64,000 bases of DNA, from contig NZ_JAODLR010000008.1 in NCBI RefSeq assembly GCF_025960875.1, forward strand, positions 62,001-126,000, given 5' to 3'. Positions 45,416 to 55,154 of this stretch are shown here, one piece after another; positions within the stretch are counted from its first letter, which is position 1, and every line of letters starts with the position of its first letter. Under the pieces are notes generated by a model, which worked only from the letters and a program-made list of their open reading frames with translations, ran no database searches and had not been told where the DNA came from. The position numbers and the translations under genes are program-made. The DNA comes from Crystallibacter permensis. Its GTDB lineage: Bacteria > Actinomycetota > Actinomycetes > Actinomycetales > Micrococcaceae.

Positions 45416-46641
45416 TGCCGGGCACGGAGAATATTGTGAATAGTGCGAACATGGCGGACCTGCCGCCGCCGGACTTCTACGGGTTCGAGTCCCTGCTCAG
45501 CGACCGGGAGCGGCTGAAGCTGGCCCAGCTGCGCGAGTTCCTGGCCGCCGAGGTGGAACCGCATGCGGTGGACTGGTGGAACCGCGGCCGCTTTCCGGTG
45601 GAGCTGCTGCCGGGGCTGGCCGGGCTGGAGCTGAGCACACCGGTCCAGCAGGGCTACAGCCACCTGTTCGCCGGGCTGGTCATCGCGGAAATGACCCGAG
45701 CCGACACGTCCATCGCCACTTTCTTCATGGTCCACCACGATCTGTTTGTGCAGGCGCTGTACGAGTTCGGCAGCACGGAGCAGAAGGCCCGCCTGCTCGA
45801 GGACGCCCTGGCCCTGCGTATCACCGGTGCCTTCGCGCTGACCGAACCGGAGCACGGATCCGACGTGGCCGGCGGCATGGCGACCACTGCGCGGCGCGAA
45901 GGTGACCAATGGATCCTCAACGGGGCGAAGCGGTGGATCGGCAACGGCACGTTCTGCGACTACATGCTGGTCTGGGCGCGGGACGAAGACGCGAACCAGG
46001 TGCGCGGCTTCATTGTGGATTCGAAGCTGGAGGGGTTCCGGGCGGAGCGGATCGGCAACAAAATCTCCCTGCGTACGGTGCAGAACGCGGACATCATCCT
46101 GGACAACGTCCGCGTGGCGGAAGCGGACCGGTTTGCCGGGATCAGCAGCTTCGACGACACCAAGCATCTGCTGCGGGGCTCGCGCATCATGGTGGGCTGG
46201 CAGGCGGTCGGCCAGCAGCTCGCGGCCTACGAGGTGGCCCGGCGGTATGCGCTGGAACGCGAGCAGTTCGGCCGCCCGATCGCCGGTTTCCAGCTGATCC
46301 AGGACCAGCTGGTGCGGATGCTCGGAAATGCCACGGCGTCGCTGGGCATGCTGGCCCGGGTCGCCCAGCTGCAGGAGGAAGTCCATACCGGCCCGCAGGG
46401 CACCCGGCACAGCGGGGCCGACATGGCGCAGGCCGCGCTGGCCAAGTCCTACACCTCGGCGCGGATGCGCGAGACCGTCTCGCTTGGCCGGTCCATTCTG
46501 GGCGGCAACGGGATTGTGACCGATTACCTGATGGCCAAGATCTTTTCGGATGCCGAAGCGATCTACACCTATGAGGGTTCGTACGAGATCAACAGCCTGA
46601 TTGTGGGCCGGGCCGTGACAGGGATTTCCGCGATCGTCTGA
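45415..46641 (+). CDS. Acyl-CoA dehydrogenase
   Basis: This is a 408-residue FAD enzyme. ITGAFALTEPEHGSDV binds FAD, and WILNGAKRWIGNGTFCDYMLVWARDE forms the middle beta domain. The catalytic glutamate lies in IYTYEGSYEIN, the pattern of the glutaryl-CoA dehydrogenase branch, and the overall style is of that group or of short-chain enzymes. It overlaps the SDR stop by one base, so both act together on a CoA thioester; the substrate cannot be decided. Another ATG at 45451 is possible. Confidence 0.87.
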   Translation: MPGTENIVNSANMADLPPPDFYGFESLLSDRERLKLAQLREFLAAEVEPHAVDWWNRGRFPVELLPGLAGLELSTPVQQGYSHLFAGLVIAEMTRADTSIATFFMVHHDLFVQALYEFGSTEQKARLLEDALALRITGAFALTEPEHGSDVAGGMATTARREGDQWILNGAKRWIGNGTFCDYMLVWARDEDANQVRGFIVDSKLEGFRAERIGNKISLRTVQNADIILDNVRVAEADRFAGISSFDDTKHLLRGSRIMVGWQAVGQQLAAYEVARRYALEREQFGRPIAGFQLIQDQLVRMLGNATASLGMLARVAQLQEEVHTGPQGTRHSGADMAQAALAKSYTSARMRETVSLGRSILGGNGIVTDYLMAKIFSDAEAIYTYEGSYEINSLIVGRAVTGISAIV

Positions 46642-46665
46642 GCGGCCTAAAAGCCGGCAGCCTGT

Positions 46666-47484
46666 TCAGGCCGGCAGCTTCTCTCCGGCGGTGACGGCGA
46701 AGGGCAGCTGGTTCACGCCCACCGGCGCCGGGCATACTGCGTACTCGGTGAAGGCAAACGGGTAGTTCTGCGCGCGGTTGAAATCCAGGAGCACGGTTCC
46801 GTCCAGCGCAGGCGGCGGCATGTCGAGGAAGCGCCAGGCTGCCGTACCAAGTCCATTGGTCGCGTCGTGGAAGGTCACCCGCAGCGCACCCGTGCGCGGT
46901 TCGAACTCGGCTTGCAGCCGGTAGCTTGAGCCCTGGTAGTTGAAGGTGATCCCGCCGGCCAACACCGCGGTCAGCGAGGTATCGCTGCGGGCCGTGGAGA
47001 TGCGCACAACCTGGGGCGAGAGGTGCGGAACATAGCTGCCCTTGATGATCCAGTTCGGATCGAAGTCGAAGACCGGCACGCCACTGAAATTCTGCTGTGC
47101 AGGGGTGGAGGCGGCGCGGGTGCGGATCAGATAGCGGCCGTCGCGCCTGGCCAGCTCCACCGTCACCTCTTCCGTGCGGCCGGACCAGCGCACCCACATC
47201 GTCTGGCTGCGCTCGGCCACCGCCTTGGTGAGGATCCCGCGGACCGGTGTGCCGCCGTCGTACGTCACGAAGCCATCCGAGGCACCGGCGTTCAGACTCG
47301 CCATCCGGAGGTCCGCGCTCCACAGCCCGGGGACAAGGTCGACGGCGGACGGCTTGGCGGCGAGCCACTGGAACGAGGTGAGGGTCAGCAGCCCGAAGTC
47401 TTCGGCCAAAGCGTCGTTGCGCTTTCTGTGCCAGGCATCGAACTCGGCTTCGGCCGTAGTGATCTCGTTTTCCAGGCTGGTCAA
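46666..47484 (-). CDS. DUF1684-domain protein
   Basis: This is a 272-residue protein of the DUF1684 family: EFDAWHRKRNDALAEDFGLLTLTSFQWLA at the N terminus, FDFDPNWIIKGSY in the middle, and the C-terminal core FHDATNGLGTAAWRFLDMPPPALDGTVLLDFNRAQNYPFAFTEYAVCPAP, which is the family signature. No catalytic role is known. The start is TTG 47484 with AAGGAG upstream. It is convergent with the acyl-CoA dehydrogenase. Confidence 0.82.
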   Translation of the reverse strand: MTSLENEITTAEAEFDAWHRKRNDALAEDFGLLTLTSFQWLAAKPSAVDLVPGLWSADLRMASLNAGASDGFVTYDGGTPVRGILTKAVAERSQTMWVRWSGRTEEVTVELARRDGRYLIRTRAASTPAQQNFSGVPVFDFDPNWIIKGSYVPHLSPQVVRISTARSDTSLTAVLAGGITFNYQGSSYRLQAEFEPRTGALRVTFHDATNGLGTAAWRFLDMPPPALDGTVLLDFNRAQNYPFAFTEYAVCPAPVGVNQLPFAVTAGEKLPA

Positions 47485-47617
47485 GGCACTCCTTGGGGCT
47501 GGCTGGGGCGGTCACCGCCCACCCGGGGCTGTATCAGCACAGTCTGCCTCGGGGGCCGCTGCAAGACAAGCCGCACCGGGAGGTCCAGGGGAGGTTACCG
47601 GAGGCAGCGCTGGGCGC

Positions 47618-47623
47618 TAGCCT
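47618..47623 (+). promoter_or_regulatory. -10 element of leaderless VOC gene
   Basis: TAGCCT lies seven bases before ATG 47631, without a Shine-Dalgarno. Confidence 0.45.
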
Positions 47624-47630
47624 AGGATCC

Positions 47631-48017
47631 ATGATCACTTCCGTGCACACGCTGATCTACTCCGACGATCCAGCGGCTACCCGGGCGTTCCTGCGCGACG
47701 TACTGCAGTGGCCCTCGATTCCCGACGCCGGCTCGGGCGAGGACTGGCTGATTTTCAAGACCGGTCCGAGCGAGCTGGGCGTGCACCCGACCAGCGGCGT
47801 CTGGGAAGGCGAGGAATTTTCCGCCCCGCGCCACCACCAGATCGCCCTGATGTGCGACGATCTGGCGGCCACCATGTCCGAACTGGAAAGCCGCGGCGCG
47901 GACTTCAGCGGGGAAGCAACGGACATGGGCTTCGGCACCGGCGCGATGCTGCGGGTGCCCGGCGCCGACGACATTCTGCTGTACCAGCCCTCGCACCTGC
48001 CCGCGTTCAATCTGTAG
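47631..48017 (+). CDS. VOC-fold protein
   Basis: This is a 128-residue protein. The first half is VHTLIYSDDPAATRAFLRDVLQWPSIPDAGSGEDWLIFK, the second HHQIALMCDDLAATMSELESRGADFSGEATD. Likely metal ligands are His6 and His69-type residues at the usual positions, with a late Asp/Glu absent or shifted, so an enzyme role is uncertain. It appears leaderless. It lies 28 bases upstream of ppc, and the two may be co-transcribed. Confidence 0.75.
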   Translation: MITSVHTLIYSDDPAATRAFLRDVLQWPSIPDAGSGEDWLIFKTGPSELGVHPTSGVWEGEEFSAPRHHQIALMCDDLAATMSELESRGADFSGEATDMGFGTGAMLRVPGADDILLYQPSHLPAFNL

Positions 48018-48045
48018 GGCCGGTTGATGGCACAGGAGGGTTTTC

Positions 48046-50832
48046 ATGCCTGAAGGGGATCTCGATTCCAGGCTCCGCGCGGATGTCCGGCGCGTTAGCA
48101 CGCTGCTGGGGCAATCGCTGGTGCGCCAGCACGGCCCGGAGCTGCTGGAGCTGGTGGAGCAGGTGCGGCTGCTGACCAAGGAGTCCAAGGAGGCGGCCCG
48201 CGGTGGCGGGGAGGCCAGCGGTCCCTGGACGGCGCGGGACGTGGCGGACCAGGTGCGGGAATTGCTGGCGGGACTGCCCACCGTCCAGGCGACGCAGTTG
48301 GTGCGGGCCTTCGCCTTCTACTTCCATCTGGCCAATGCCGCCGAGCAGGTCCACCGCGTCCGGACCCTGCGGACCCGGCCGGAACAGGACGGCTGGCTGG
48401 CCAAGGCGGTGGCGGACGTGGCCACGAAGGCGGGCCCGGCGGTGCTGCAGGAGGCCGTGGACGCGCTGGATGTACGGCCGGTCTTCACTGCCCACCCCAC
48501 CGAAGCATCGCGCCGTTCGGTGCTGGATAAGCTGCGCAAGCTCTCCGACGTGCTGGCGGTGCGGACGGCCGAGGACAGCGTGGCCAGGCGGCGGCAGGAC
48601 CGCAGGCTGGCGGAAATTATCGACCAGATGTGGCAGACGGACGAGCTGCGGCAGGTGCGGCCTAGCCCGGTGGATGAGGCCCGCAACGCCCTCTACTACC
48701 TCGACAACATTTTCCGCGGCGCGGTCCCGGAACTGTTGGCCGAACTGGCGGAGCTGCTGGACGGCCACGGCGCCGCCCTGTCCGCCGAGCGCTCGCCGCT
48801 GCGGTTCGGCAGCTGGATCGGCGGCGACCGGGACGGCAACCCGAACGTCACCGCGGACGTAACGCGGGAGATCCTCGCCCTGCAGAACCAGCACGCCGTG
48901 CGGATCGGAATCGAGCAGATTGACGAGCTGATCTCCGTGTTGTCCAACTCCACTGCGCTCGCCGAAGCGGAGCCGGAGCTGCTGGAATCCATTCAGCAGG
49001 ACCTGGAAAAGCTGCCCGGGCTGGATAAGCGCGTGCTCGTGCTCAATGCCCAGGAGCCGTACAGGCTGAAGCTCACGTGCATCAAGGCGAAATTGATGAA
49101 CACGTCCGCCCGCGTCCGGAACGGCACCGCGCACCAGCCCGGGCGGGACTACTCCTCCGCCACGCAGGTGCTGGATGAGCTGGGGCTGCTGGAACGATCG
49201 CTGCGTGCCCACGGGTCCTCGCTGGCGGCGGATGGAGCGCTGGCGGGGGTGCGCCGGATCATGTCCGCCGTCGGCCTGAACCTGGCCACGCTGGATATCC
49301 GCGAGCATGCCGAGCGGCACCACGCCGTCGTCGGTGTGTTGATGGACAGGCTGGGCGAACTGCCCGGGCCGTACGCGGACCTGGACAGGGCCGAGCGCCA
49401 GGCCTTGCTGTCGAAGGAGCTTGCCTCCCGCCGTCCGCTGGCGCCGGTGCCGGCCCCGCTGGCAGGCGAGGAAGCCAAGACGTACGCGGTGTTCGGCGAA
49501 ATCCAGCGGGCTTTGGAGACCTACGGCTCGAACGTCGTGGAGACCTACATCGTGTCCATGACCCGCGGTCCCGACGACGTGCTGGCCGCCGTGGTGCTGG
49601 CGCGGGAAGCCGGCCTGTTGCGGCTGCACGGCGGGGACGCGTTTGCGCGCATCGGCTTCGCACCGCTGCTGGAAACAGTGGAGGAGCTGCGCCGGTCCGA
49701 GCGGATTCTGGACGGGCTGCTGGCGGATCCGCAGTACCGCGAGATTGTCCGGCTCCGCGGCGACGTGCAGGAAGTCATGCTCGGCTACTCGGATTCGAAC
49801 AAGGAATCCGGCGTGCTGACCAGCCTCTGGGAAATCCACCAGACGCAGCGGGTCCTGCGCGACGTAGCCGCCAAACACGGTGTCCGGCTGCGGCTTTTCC
49901 ACGGCCGCGGGGGATCCGTGGGCCGTGGCGGAGGGCCTACCTATGACGCCATCCTGGCCCAGCCGAACGGCGTGCTGGAAGGCGAAATCAAGTTCACCGA
50001 GCAGGGCGAAGTCATTTCGGACAAGTACTCGCTGCAGACGCTGGCACGGGAGAACCTGGAACTGGCGCTGGCGGCTGTGCTCGAAGGCTCTGCCCTGCAC
50101 CGGGAGCCGCGCACCTCCGCCAGCGAACGCCAACGCTACGGGAAGGTGATGGAGACCGTTTCCGACGCGTCCTTCCGCTGCTACCGGGAGCTCATTGAGG
50201 ATCCGGACCTGCCGGAGTATTTCTTCACCTCGACGCCCGTAGAACAGCTGGGCTCCCTGAAGATCGGCTCACGTCCTTCCATGCGGCCGGATTCGGGCGC
50301 CGGACTGGAAGGGCTGCGGGCCATCCCGTGGGTCTTCGGCTGGACCCAGTCACGGCAGATCGTGCCCGGCTGGTACGGCGTCGGTTCGGGGCTGAAGGCC
50401 GCGCGCGAGGCCGGTCATGGGGAGATGCTGCAGGAGATGGCGGACCGGTGGCACTTTTTCCAGACCGTGGTCTCCAATGTGGAAATGACGCTGGTCAAGA
50501 CGGACCTGGACATCGCCGCGCATTATGTGGCCACGCTGGTGCCTGCCCGGTTGCAGCACCTGTTCGATCGGATCCGCGAGGAGTTCGAGCTCACGGTGGC
50601 CGAGGTCCGGCGCCTCACCGGCGAAGTGCGGTTGCTGGACAACCAGCCGGTGCTCAAAAAGTCGTTGGAAGTGCGGGACCAGTATCTGGATCCGATCTCC
50701 TACATGCAGGTGGAGCTGCTGCGCCGGATGCGCGAGAACGGGACCTCGGGCGGGGAACCGGATGAAAGCCTGCAGCGGGCCATGCTGATCACGGTCAACG
50801 GCGTGGCGGCGGGTCTGCGCAACACCGGCTGA
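48046..50832 (+). CDS. ppc: Phosphoenolpyruvate carboxylase
   Basis: This is a 928-residue cytoplasmic enzyme that adds bicarbonate to PEP to give oxaloacetate. Signature motifs are [14 protein letters not shown] (His150), [36 protein letters not shown] (the glycine-rich PEP loop) and [19 protein letters not shown]. The C terminus [16 protein letters not shown] is complete. AGGAGG precedes the ATG. Full length for the bacterial family. It supplies oxaloacetate when acetyl-CoA-type products of aromatic degradation feed the TCA cycle; it stands next to the cre-like cluster, but a regulatory link is not shown. Confidence 0.96.
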   Translation: MPEGDLDSRLRADVRRVSTLLGQSLVRQHGPELLELVEQVRLLTKESKEAARGGGEASGPWTARDVADQVRELLAGLPTVQATQLVRAFAFYFHLANAAEQVHRVRTLRTRPEQDGWLAKAVADVATKAGPAVLQEAVDALDVRPVFTAHPTEASRRSVLDKLRKLSDVLAVRTAEDSVARRRQDRRLAEIIDQMWQTDELRQVRPSPVDEARNALYYLDNIFRGAVPELLAELAELLDGHGAALSAERSPLRFGSWIGGDRDGNPNVTADVTREILALQNQHAVRIGIEQIDELISVLSNSTALAEAEPELLESIQQDLEKLPGLDKRVLVLNAQEPYRLKLTCIKAKLMNTSARVRNGTAHQPGRDYSSATQVLDELGLLERSLRAHGSSLAADGALAGVRRIMSAVGLNLATLDIREHAERHHAVVGVLMDRLGELPGPYADLDRAERQALLSKELASRRPLAPVPAPLAGEEAKTYAVFGEIQRALETYGSNVVETYIVSMTRGPDDVLAAVVLAREAGLLRLHGGDAFARIGFAPLLETVEELRRSERILDGLLADPQYREIVRLRGDVQEVMLGYSDSNKESGVLTSLWEIHQTQRVLRDVAAKHGVRLRLFHGRGGSVGRGGGPTYDAILAQPNGVLEGEIKFTEQGEVISDKYSLQTLARENLELALAAVLEGSALHREPRTSASERQRYGKVMETVSDASFRCYRELIEDPDLPEYFFTSTPVEQLGSLKIGSRPSMRPDSGAGLEGLRAIPWVFGWTQSRQIVPGWYGVGSGLKAAREAGHGEMLQEMADRWHFFQTVVSNVEMTLVKTDLDIAAHYVATLVPARLQHLFDRIREEFELTVAEVRRLTGEVRLLDNQPVLKKSLEVRDQYLDPISYMQVELLRRMRENGTSGGEPDESLQRAMLITVNGVAAGLRNTG

Positions 50833-50908
50833 GGCGGGCTGGGCGTCGCTTCCGGCCAGTGGAATCCGATTGTTGCCACGGCCACGGCTGCTGGTCCACG
50901 GTGGGAGC

Positions 50909-51595
50909 ATGACCAAGCTCCTGCCTGCCGCCAACCAGTACGGCCACGACGTCTCCGGTGCCATTGCTGCAAATCCCGACGGCGTGATCGCCCTGGAACC
51001 GGTCCTCGCCCGGATCTGGGAGCTGGCAGCGCCCTTGCTGGCCGTCCGCGACAACGACGCGCACACGCTGTACGCCTTCGGCCTTGCCCGCGCCTTGCTG
51101 GACGTGCGCCCGGAGGCGGATGCCGACGTCGTTCTTCCGGCGATCATGCTGCACGACATCGGCTGGTCGCAGGTGCCCCCGGACGAGGTGCTCTCCGCAA
51201 TCGCCCCGGGCGGTGGGCGGCCGGATCTGGTGCTGCTGCATGAGAAGGAAGGTGCCCGCCTGGCGGCGGATATTCTGGCCGAGGTCGGCTACGACGCGGC
51301 CAAAGCTCCCGCGATCCTGAAGATCATCGACGGGCACGACTCGCGGCGCGAGGCACTCTCGGTCGAGGACGCCATTGTGAAGGATTCGGATAAGACCTGG
51401 CGGTTGACCCCGCACGGGATAGACACCGTGATGGACTGGTTTGGCCTGGAGCGGGAGCAGGCCGTGCGGCTGTGCAGCCAGCGGGTCCACGGCCACCTGT
51501 TCACCGAGGAAGCGAAAGCCATGGCGCGGGCATTCTCGGCGCTGGAGTCGGTGACCCTGTGGCCGCAGCGGCGTGCCTTGCTGGCGGAGGACTAG
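50909..51595 (+). CDS. HD-domain phosphohydrolase, paralogue of the CreD-like protein
   Basis: This is a 228-residue HD-superfamily protein. The metal-binding order is clear: His52 region (DNDAHTLYAFGLARAL), His82-Asp83 (MLHDIGWS), His111 (LLHEKEG), and KIIDGHDSR (143-144), ending with KDSDKTWRL. The same order and spacing (HDxGW, HExEG, IIDGHDxR, DADRLWRF) occur in the HD protein at 59633-60406, so the two are paralogues. By analogy it may dephosphorylate an aryl phosphate, but it lies outside the operon, upstream of the IclR regulator. ATG 50909 has a weak GGGAG. The spacing to the IclR gene is 58 bases. Confidence 0.8.
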   Translation: MTKLLPAANQYGHDVSGAIAANPDGVIALEPVLARIWELAAPLLAVRDNDAHTLYAFGLARALLDVRPEADADVVLPAIMLHDIGWSQVPPDEVLSAIAPGGGRPDLVLLHEKEGARLAADILAEVGYDAAKAPAILKIIDGHDSRREALSVEDAIVKDSDKTWRLTPHGIDTVMDWFGLEREQAVRLCSQRVHGHLFTEEAKAMARAFSALESVTLWPQRRALLAED

Positions 51596-51653
51596 ACTCG
51601 GTTTCGGCTGGCGGCAGGTGCCGGGCCGGGAGCGGCCGGATGAGGAGGCAGCG

Positions 51654-52439
51654 ATGGCGGGCGGGAGCCGCGATGCGGGACGATCCGTGACCTCCAGGGT
51701 GCTTGCCATCCTTGAGGCCTTCGAAAAGGCCCGCGGATCGCTCAGCCTTACGGAGATTTCCGAGGGATCCGGGTTGCCCCTCAGCACCACCCACCGGCTG
51801 GTCGCCGAACTGGCCGACTGGGGATTCCTCTCGCGCGGAGCCAACGGCCGCTACCAGCTGGGGATCCGGCTGTGGGAGCTGGCGCAGAACGCCGGACGGC
51901 AGCTGCGCGAGGCCGCGCGGCCTTTCGTCCAGGAACTGTTCTCCCTCACCGGTGAAACATCCCAGCTCGCGGTCCGCGAGGGGCACGAGGTGCTCTATAT
52001 CGAGCGCATCTACGGAACTAAGCGCGTCCCGCGCGCCTCCCGGGTCGGCGGGCGGCTACCGATGCATGCCACCGCCGTCGGCAAGGTGATCCTGGCCTTC
52101 GAGGAGGAGTGGGTGCGCATCGCCTACCTGAACCGCGAGCTGGAACGGCCAACGGCCCATACGCATATCCACGCCGGCCGGCTGGCGAAGGAACTCGACA
52201 CCATCCGTGAGCAGGGCTTTGCCACCACGCTGGAGGAAGTCCGGCTTGGATCCTGCTCGATCGCCGTTCCGGTCTTCCACACCGGCGTCATCGGTGCCGG
52301 ACTGGGGCTGGTGCTGCCGACGGCGCAGGCGGCCACCATGAACCGGCACCTGCCTGTGCTCAAAGGAGTCTCGGTGCAGATCGAGCGCGCCACGGCCCAC
52401 ATCCCGCTCGAAACGCTGCTGGGCAGCCACCGCAAATAG
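51654..52439 (+). CDS. IclR-family transcriptional regulator
   Basis: This is a 261-residue IclR regulator. Residues 1-75 form a winged helix (SRVLAILEAFEKARGSLSLTEISEGSGLPLSTTHRLVAEL). Residues 85-255 form the GAF-like ligand domain, including RLPMHATAVGKVILAF and LEEVRLGSCSIAVPVFH. AGGAGG is five bases before the ATG. It lies 171 bases upstream of the P450 gene of the cre-like operon on the same strand, with repeats in between, so it is the prime candidate regulator of that operon. IclR proteins often control aromatic catabolism. Confidence 0.9.
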   Translation: MAGGSRDAGRSVTSRVLAILEAFEKARGSLSLTEISEGSGLPLSTTHRLVAELADWGFLSRGANGRYQLGIRLWELAQNAGRQLREAARPFVQELFSLTGETSQLAVREGHEVLYIERIYGTKRVPRASRVGGRLPMHATAVGKVILAFEEEWVRIAYLNRELERPTAHTHIHAGRLAKELDTIREQGFATTLEEVRLGSCSIAVPVFHTGVIGAGLGLVLPTAQAATMNRHLPVLKGVSVQIERATAHIPLETLLGSHRK

Positions 52440-52482
52440 CCGCAGCCTGCACGGCTCCAGGGAAGCCAGGACGCCGTCGTCG

Positions 52483-52504
52483 TTCTATTCAGTTTCTACT
52501 CAGT
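52483..52504 (+). promoter_or_regulatory. 11-bp tandem repeat upstream of the cre-like operon
   Basis: TTCTATTCAGT is followed directly by TTCTACTCAGT (one mismatch), about one helix turn per unit, 107 bases before the P450 start. A second pair, GTGATGTG at 52513-52520 and 52530-52537, follows. These are candidate IclR or other regulator sites. Confidence 0.5.
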
Positions 52505-52610
52505 GGAAGTACGTGATGTGCACCACGGGGTGATGTGGACAACACTGGTGTGAACGAACCCGTTGGACGGTCCAGCAGCCGCCAACGGGAACCAACCCCA
52601 AGGAGAACAG

Positions 52611-53888
52611 ATGTCACCCTCGACGGAAACGGCGGCCCGCTGCCCGTTCGGCCACGGAGCCGAGGCGCCTGCCGGGCACCACGGCTACGAACCGTTCCAG
52701 ATGAAGGATCCATTCCCCGCCTACGCGGAACTGCGGGCCGAGCAGCCGGTCATGTTCGACGAGCGCATCGGCTACTACGTAGTTTCCCGCTACGACGACA
52801 TCAAGGCAGTTTTCGAGGACTGGGAGACCTTCTCCAGCGAAAACGCGCAGGCCCCGGTCCGCGAGCGCGGCCCGGCCGCCAAGAAGATCATGGAAGAGGG
52901 CGGCTTCACCGCGTACTCGGGACTCTCCGCCCGCCGCCCGCCGGAGCACACCCGGATCCGCTCGGTAGTCCAGAAGGCCTTCACGCCCCGCCGCTACAAG
53001 GCGCTGGAGCCCTTCATCCGCCAGAACGTGGTGGACCTGGTGGAGAAGATGCTGGCGCGGCCCGAGCGCACCGGCGACCTGGTCAAGGATCTGGCCTACG
53101 ACGTCCCGACGATCACCATCCTCACGTTGATCGGTGCCGATGTCAGCCAGGTGGATCAGTTCAAGCGCTGGAGCGATTCCCGTGCGGCGATGACCTGGGG
53201 CGACCTGAGCGATGACCAGCAGATCCCGCATGCGCACAACCTGGTGGAGTACTGGCAGGAATGCCTGCGCCTGGTCCGCGTGGCCCATGAGGAGGGCGGC
53301 GACAACCTCACCGGCGACCTGGTGCGTGCGCAGAACGACGGCGCGGAGATCTCCGACCACGAGATCGCGTCAGTCCTCTACAGCCTGCTTTTCGCCGGCC
53401 ACGAAACCACCACCACGCTGATCGCCAATTCACTGCGCGTGCTGCTGGCCCGCCCGGAACAGTGGGCGGTACTGGTCGAGGAGCCGAAGAAGATCCCCGG
53501 CGCCATCGACGAAGTCCTGCGCTATGCCGGCTCGATTGTCGGCTGGCGGCGCAAGGCGCTCAAAGACACCGAGGTCGGCGGGGTGAAGATCGAAGAAGGC
53601 GGACAGCTGCTGTTGCTGATGGGCTCGGCGAACCGCGAAGAGGGCAAGTTCGAGAACGGCGAAGATTTCGACATCTCCCGCCCCAACGCCCGCGAGCACC
53701 TGTCCTTCGGCTTCGGCATCCACTACTGCCTGGGCAACATGCTGGCCAAACTGCAGGCCAAGATCGCCCTCGAGGAAGTCGCCCGGCTTGCCCCGAACCT
53801 GAAACTGCAGGACCCCGAGGACATCGCGTTCCGCGAAAACCTGTCCTTCCGGGTCCCCGAAACCGTTCCAGTCAGCTGGGAGGCATAA
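52611..53888 (+). CDS. creJ: Cytochrome P450 (CreJ-like)
   Basis: This is a 425-residue bacterial class I P450. The I-helix oxygen-activation motif is LLFAGHETTTT (about residue 263), the K-helix IDEVLRYAG, and the heme-binding loop FGFGIHYCLGN with the Cys ligand at about 373. AAGGAG lies five bases before ATG 52611. It is the first gene of a tight operon and its electron partners (ferredoxin, reductase) are encoded downstream. In the Corynebacterium glutamicum 4-cresol pathway, CreJ hydroxylates the para-methyl of 4-methylphenyl phosphate; identical neighbours in the same order support that role here. The substrate could be another alkylphenol. Confidence 0.8.
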   Translation: MSPSTETAARCPFGHGAEAPAGHHGYEPFQMKDPFPAYAELRAEQPVMFDERIGYYVVSRYDDIKAVFEDWETFSSENAQAPVRERGPAAKKIMEEGGFTAYSGLSARRPPEHTRIRSVVQKAFTPRRYKALEPFIRQNVVDLVEKMLARPERTGDLVKDLAYDVPTITILTLIGADVSQVDQFKRWSDSRAAMTWGDLSDDQQIPHAHNLVEYWQECLRLVRVAHEEGGDNLTGDLVRAQNDGAEISDHEIASVLYSLLFAGHETTTTLIANSLRVLLARPEQWAVLVEEPKKIPGAIDEVLRYAGSIVGWRRKALKDTEVGGVKIEEGGQLLLLMGSANREEGKFENGEDFDISRPNAREHLSFGFGIHYCLGNMLAKLQAKIALEEVARLAPNLKLQDPEDIAFRENLSFRVPETVPVSWEA

Positions 53889-53892
53889 GCAC

Positions 53893-55098
53893 ATGGAAAG
53901 CAACGAGTACATCCAGTTCTTCGACGGCGGCCTCGAGCCGAAGCTCGAAACGCTCGGCGGCAAGGGCGCATCCCTGGTCACGATGACCGCTGCCGGCATG
54001 CCGGTTCCGCCCGGGTTCGTGGTCACTACCGCCGAATTTGATGCGTTTATGGCAGAAGCCGGCATCACCCGGCACATCAACGAACTGCTGGGGGGCCTCG
54101 ATCCCGAAGACGTGGCCCAGGTGGACAAGGTCTCCGCGGCTATCCGCGAGGACATCTGCTCCCGGCCTGTTCCCGAGGCCATCCGGGCCATGACCATCCA
54201 GGCTTACGAATCCCTGATGTCCCGGTTCGAGACGCCGGTCCCGGTGGCTGTGCGCTCCAGCGCCACGGCCGAGGACCTGCCGGACGCCTCGTTTGCAGGC
54301 CAGCAGGACACCTATCTGTGGCTGGAAGGCATCAAAGCCGTCACCGAGCACATCCGCCAGTGCTGGGCCTCGCTCTACACCTCGCGCGCCATCATCTACC
54401 GGCTGAAGAACAACATTCCCGACGAGGGACTGTCCATGGCCGTGGTGGTGCAGAAGATGGTCAACTCCAAGGTCTCCGGCGTTGCCATCACCATGGACCC
54501 GGCCAACGGGGACCGCTCCAAGATCACCATCGACTCTTCCTACGGTGTCGGCGAAATGGTGGTCTCGGGCCAGGTCACCCCGGACAACATCGTGCTGGAC
54601 AAGGTGACGCTTGCGCTCGTGTCCGAACACCTGGGCGACAAGCACGCGGAACTCGTTCCCGACAGCACCGCACGCGCCCTCGTGGAACGGGAGGTCGATG
54701 CCGAGCGCCGCGCCCGCCGCAGCCTGAACGATGAGGAAGCCAAGGCCGTGGCACAGATGGCCAAACGGGCCGAGAAGCACTACAAGTGCCCGCAGGACGT
54801 GGAATGGGCCCTGGATGCGGACCTGCCCGACGGCGAGAATCTGCTGCTGCTTCAGTCCCGCCCCGAAACGGTACATTCCTCCAAGCCGGCGGTTCCCACA
54901 GCCACCAGCACCGGCGGATACGCCGCAGCCTTCGGCGCCACCGGGACCAAGGCTGTTTCCACCACCGGCTCCACCCCGGTAGCGGGCTCTGCACCAGTTG
55001 CCGGTTTCGCCACCAGCTCCACCCGCTCCACCGGCACCGCCAGCAGCGCCTTCAGCCTCGGCAGCATCACCGCTTCGCTGCTCAAACCCTCGGTCTGA
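53893..55098 (+). CDS. creI: PEP-synthase-like ATP-grasp subunit of aryl phosphate synthase (CreI-like)
   Basis: This is a 401-residue protein corresponding to the N-terminal nucleotide-binding domain of PEP synthase alone. Motifs are LGGKGASL (21-28), VRSSATAEDLPDASFAGQQ (120-138) and QSRPET (321-326) at the end of the domain. In phenylphosphate synthase the same domain is a separate approximately 40-kDa subunit that phosphorylates the partner's histidine with ATP. A C-terminal tail of about 70 residues (329-401) of Ser/Thr/Ala/Gly/Pro is added. It begins four bases after the P450 stop. With the next gene it should convert a phenol to its phosphate. Confidence 0.82.
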   Translation: MESNEYIQFFDGGLEPKLETLGGKGASLVTMTAAGMPVPPGFVVTTAEFDAFMAEAGITRHINELLGGLDPEDVAQVDKVSAAIREDICSRPVPEAIRAMTIQAYESLMSRFETPVPVAVRSSATAEDLPDASFAGQQDTYLWLEGIKAVTEHIRQCWASLYTSRAIIYRLKNNIPDEGLSMAVVVQKMVNSKVSGVAITMDPANGDRSKITIDSSYGVGEMVVSGQVTPDNIVLDKVTLALVSEHLGDKHAELVPDSTARALVEREVDAERRARRSLNDEEAKAVAQMAKRAEKHYKCPQDVEWALDADLPDGENLLLLQSRPETVHSSKPAVPTATSTGGYAAAFGATGTKAVSTTGSTPVAGSAPVAGFATSSTRSTGTASSAFSLGSITASLLKPSV

Positions 55099-55154
55099 AA
55101 CCCGCCGTTATCGACCCACAGGCTCACCGCCGAGCCACCATCGAAAGGTCCGTC

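Noticed and set aside
48007-50133. 708-codon open frame antisense to ppc
   Set aside because: It lies wholly opposite a complete ppc gene; no motifs; typical of GC-rich antisense frames.
54786-55154. N-terminal extension of the CreH-like frame
   Set aside because: It overlaps creI in another frame and encodes Arg/His-rich sequence without homology; ATG 55155 has an RBS.
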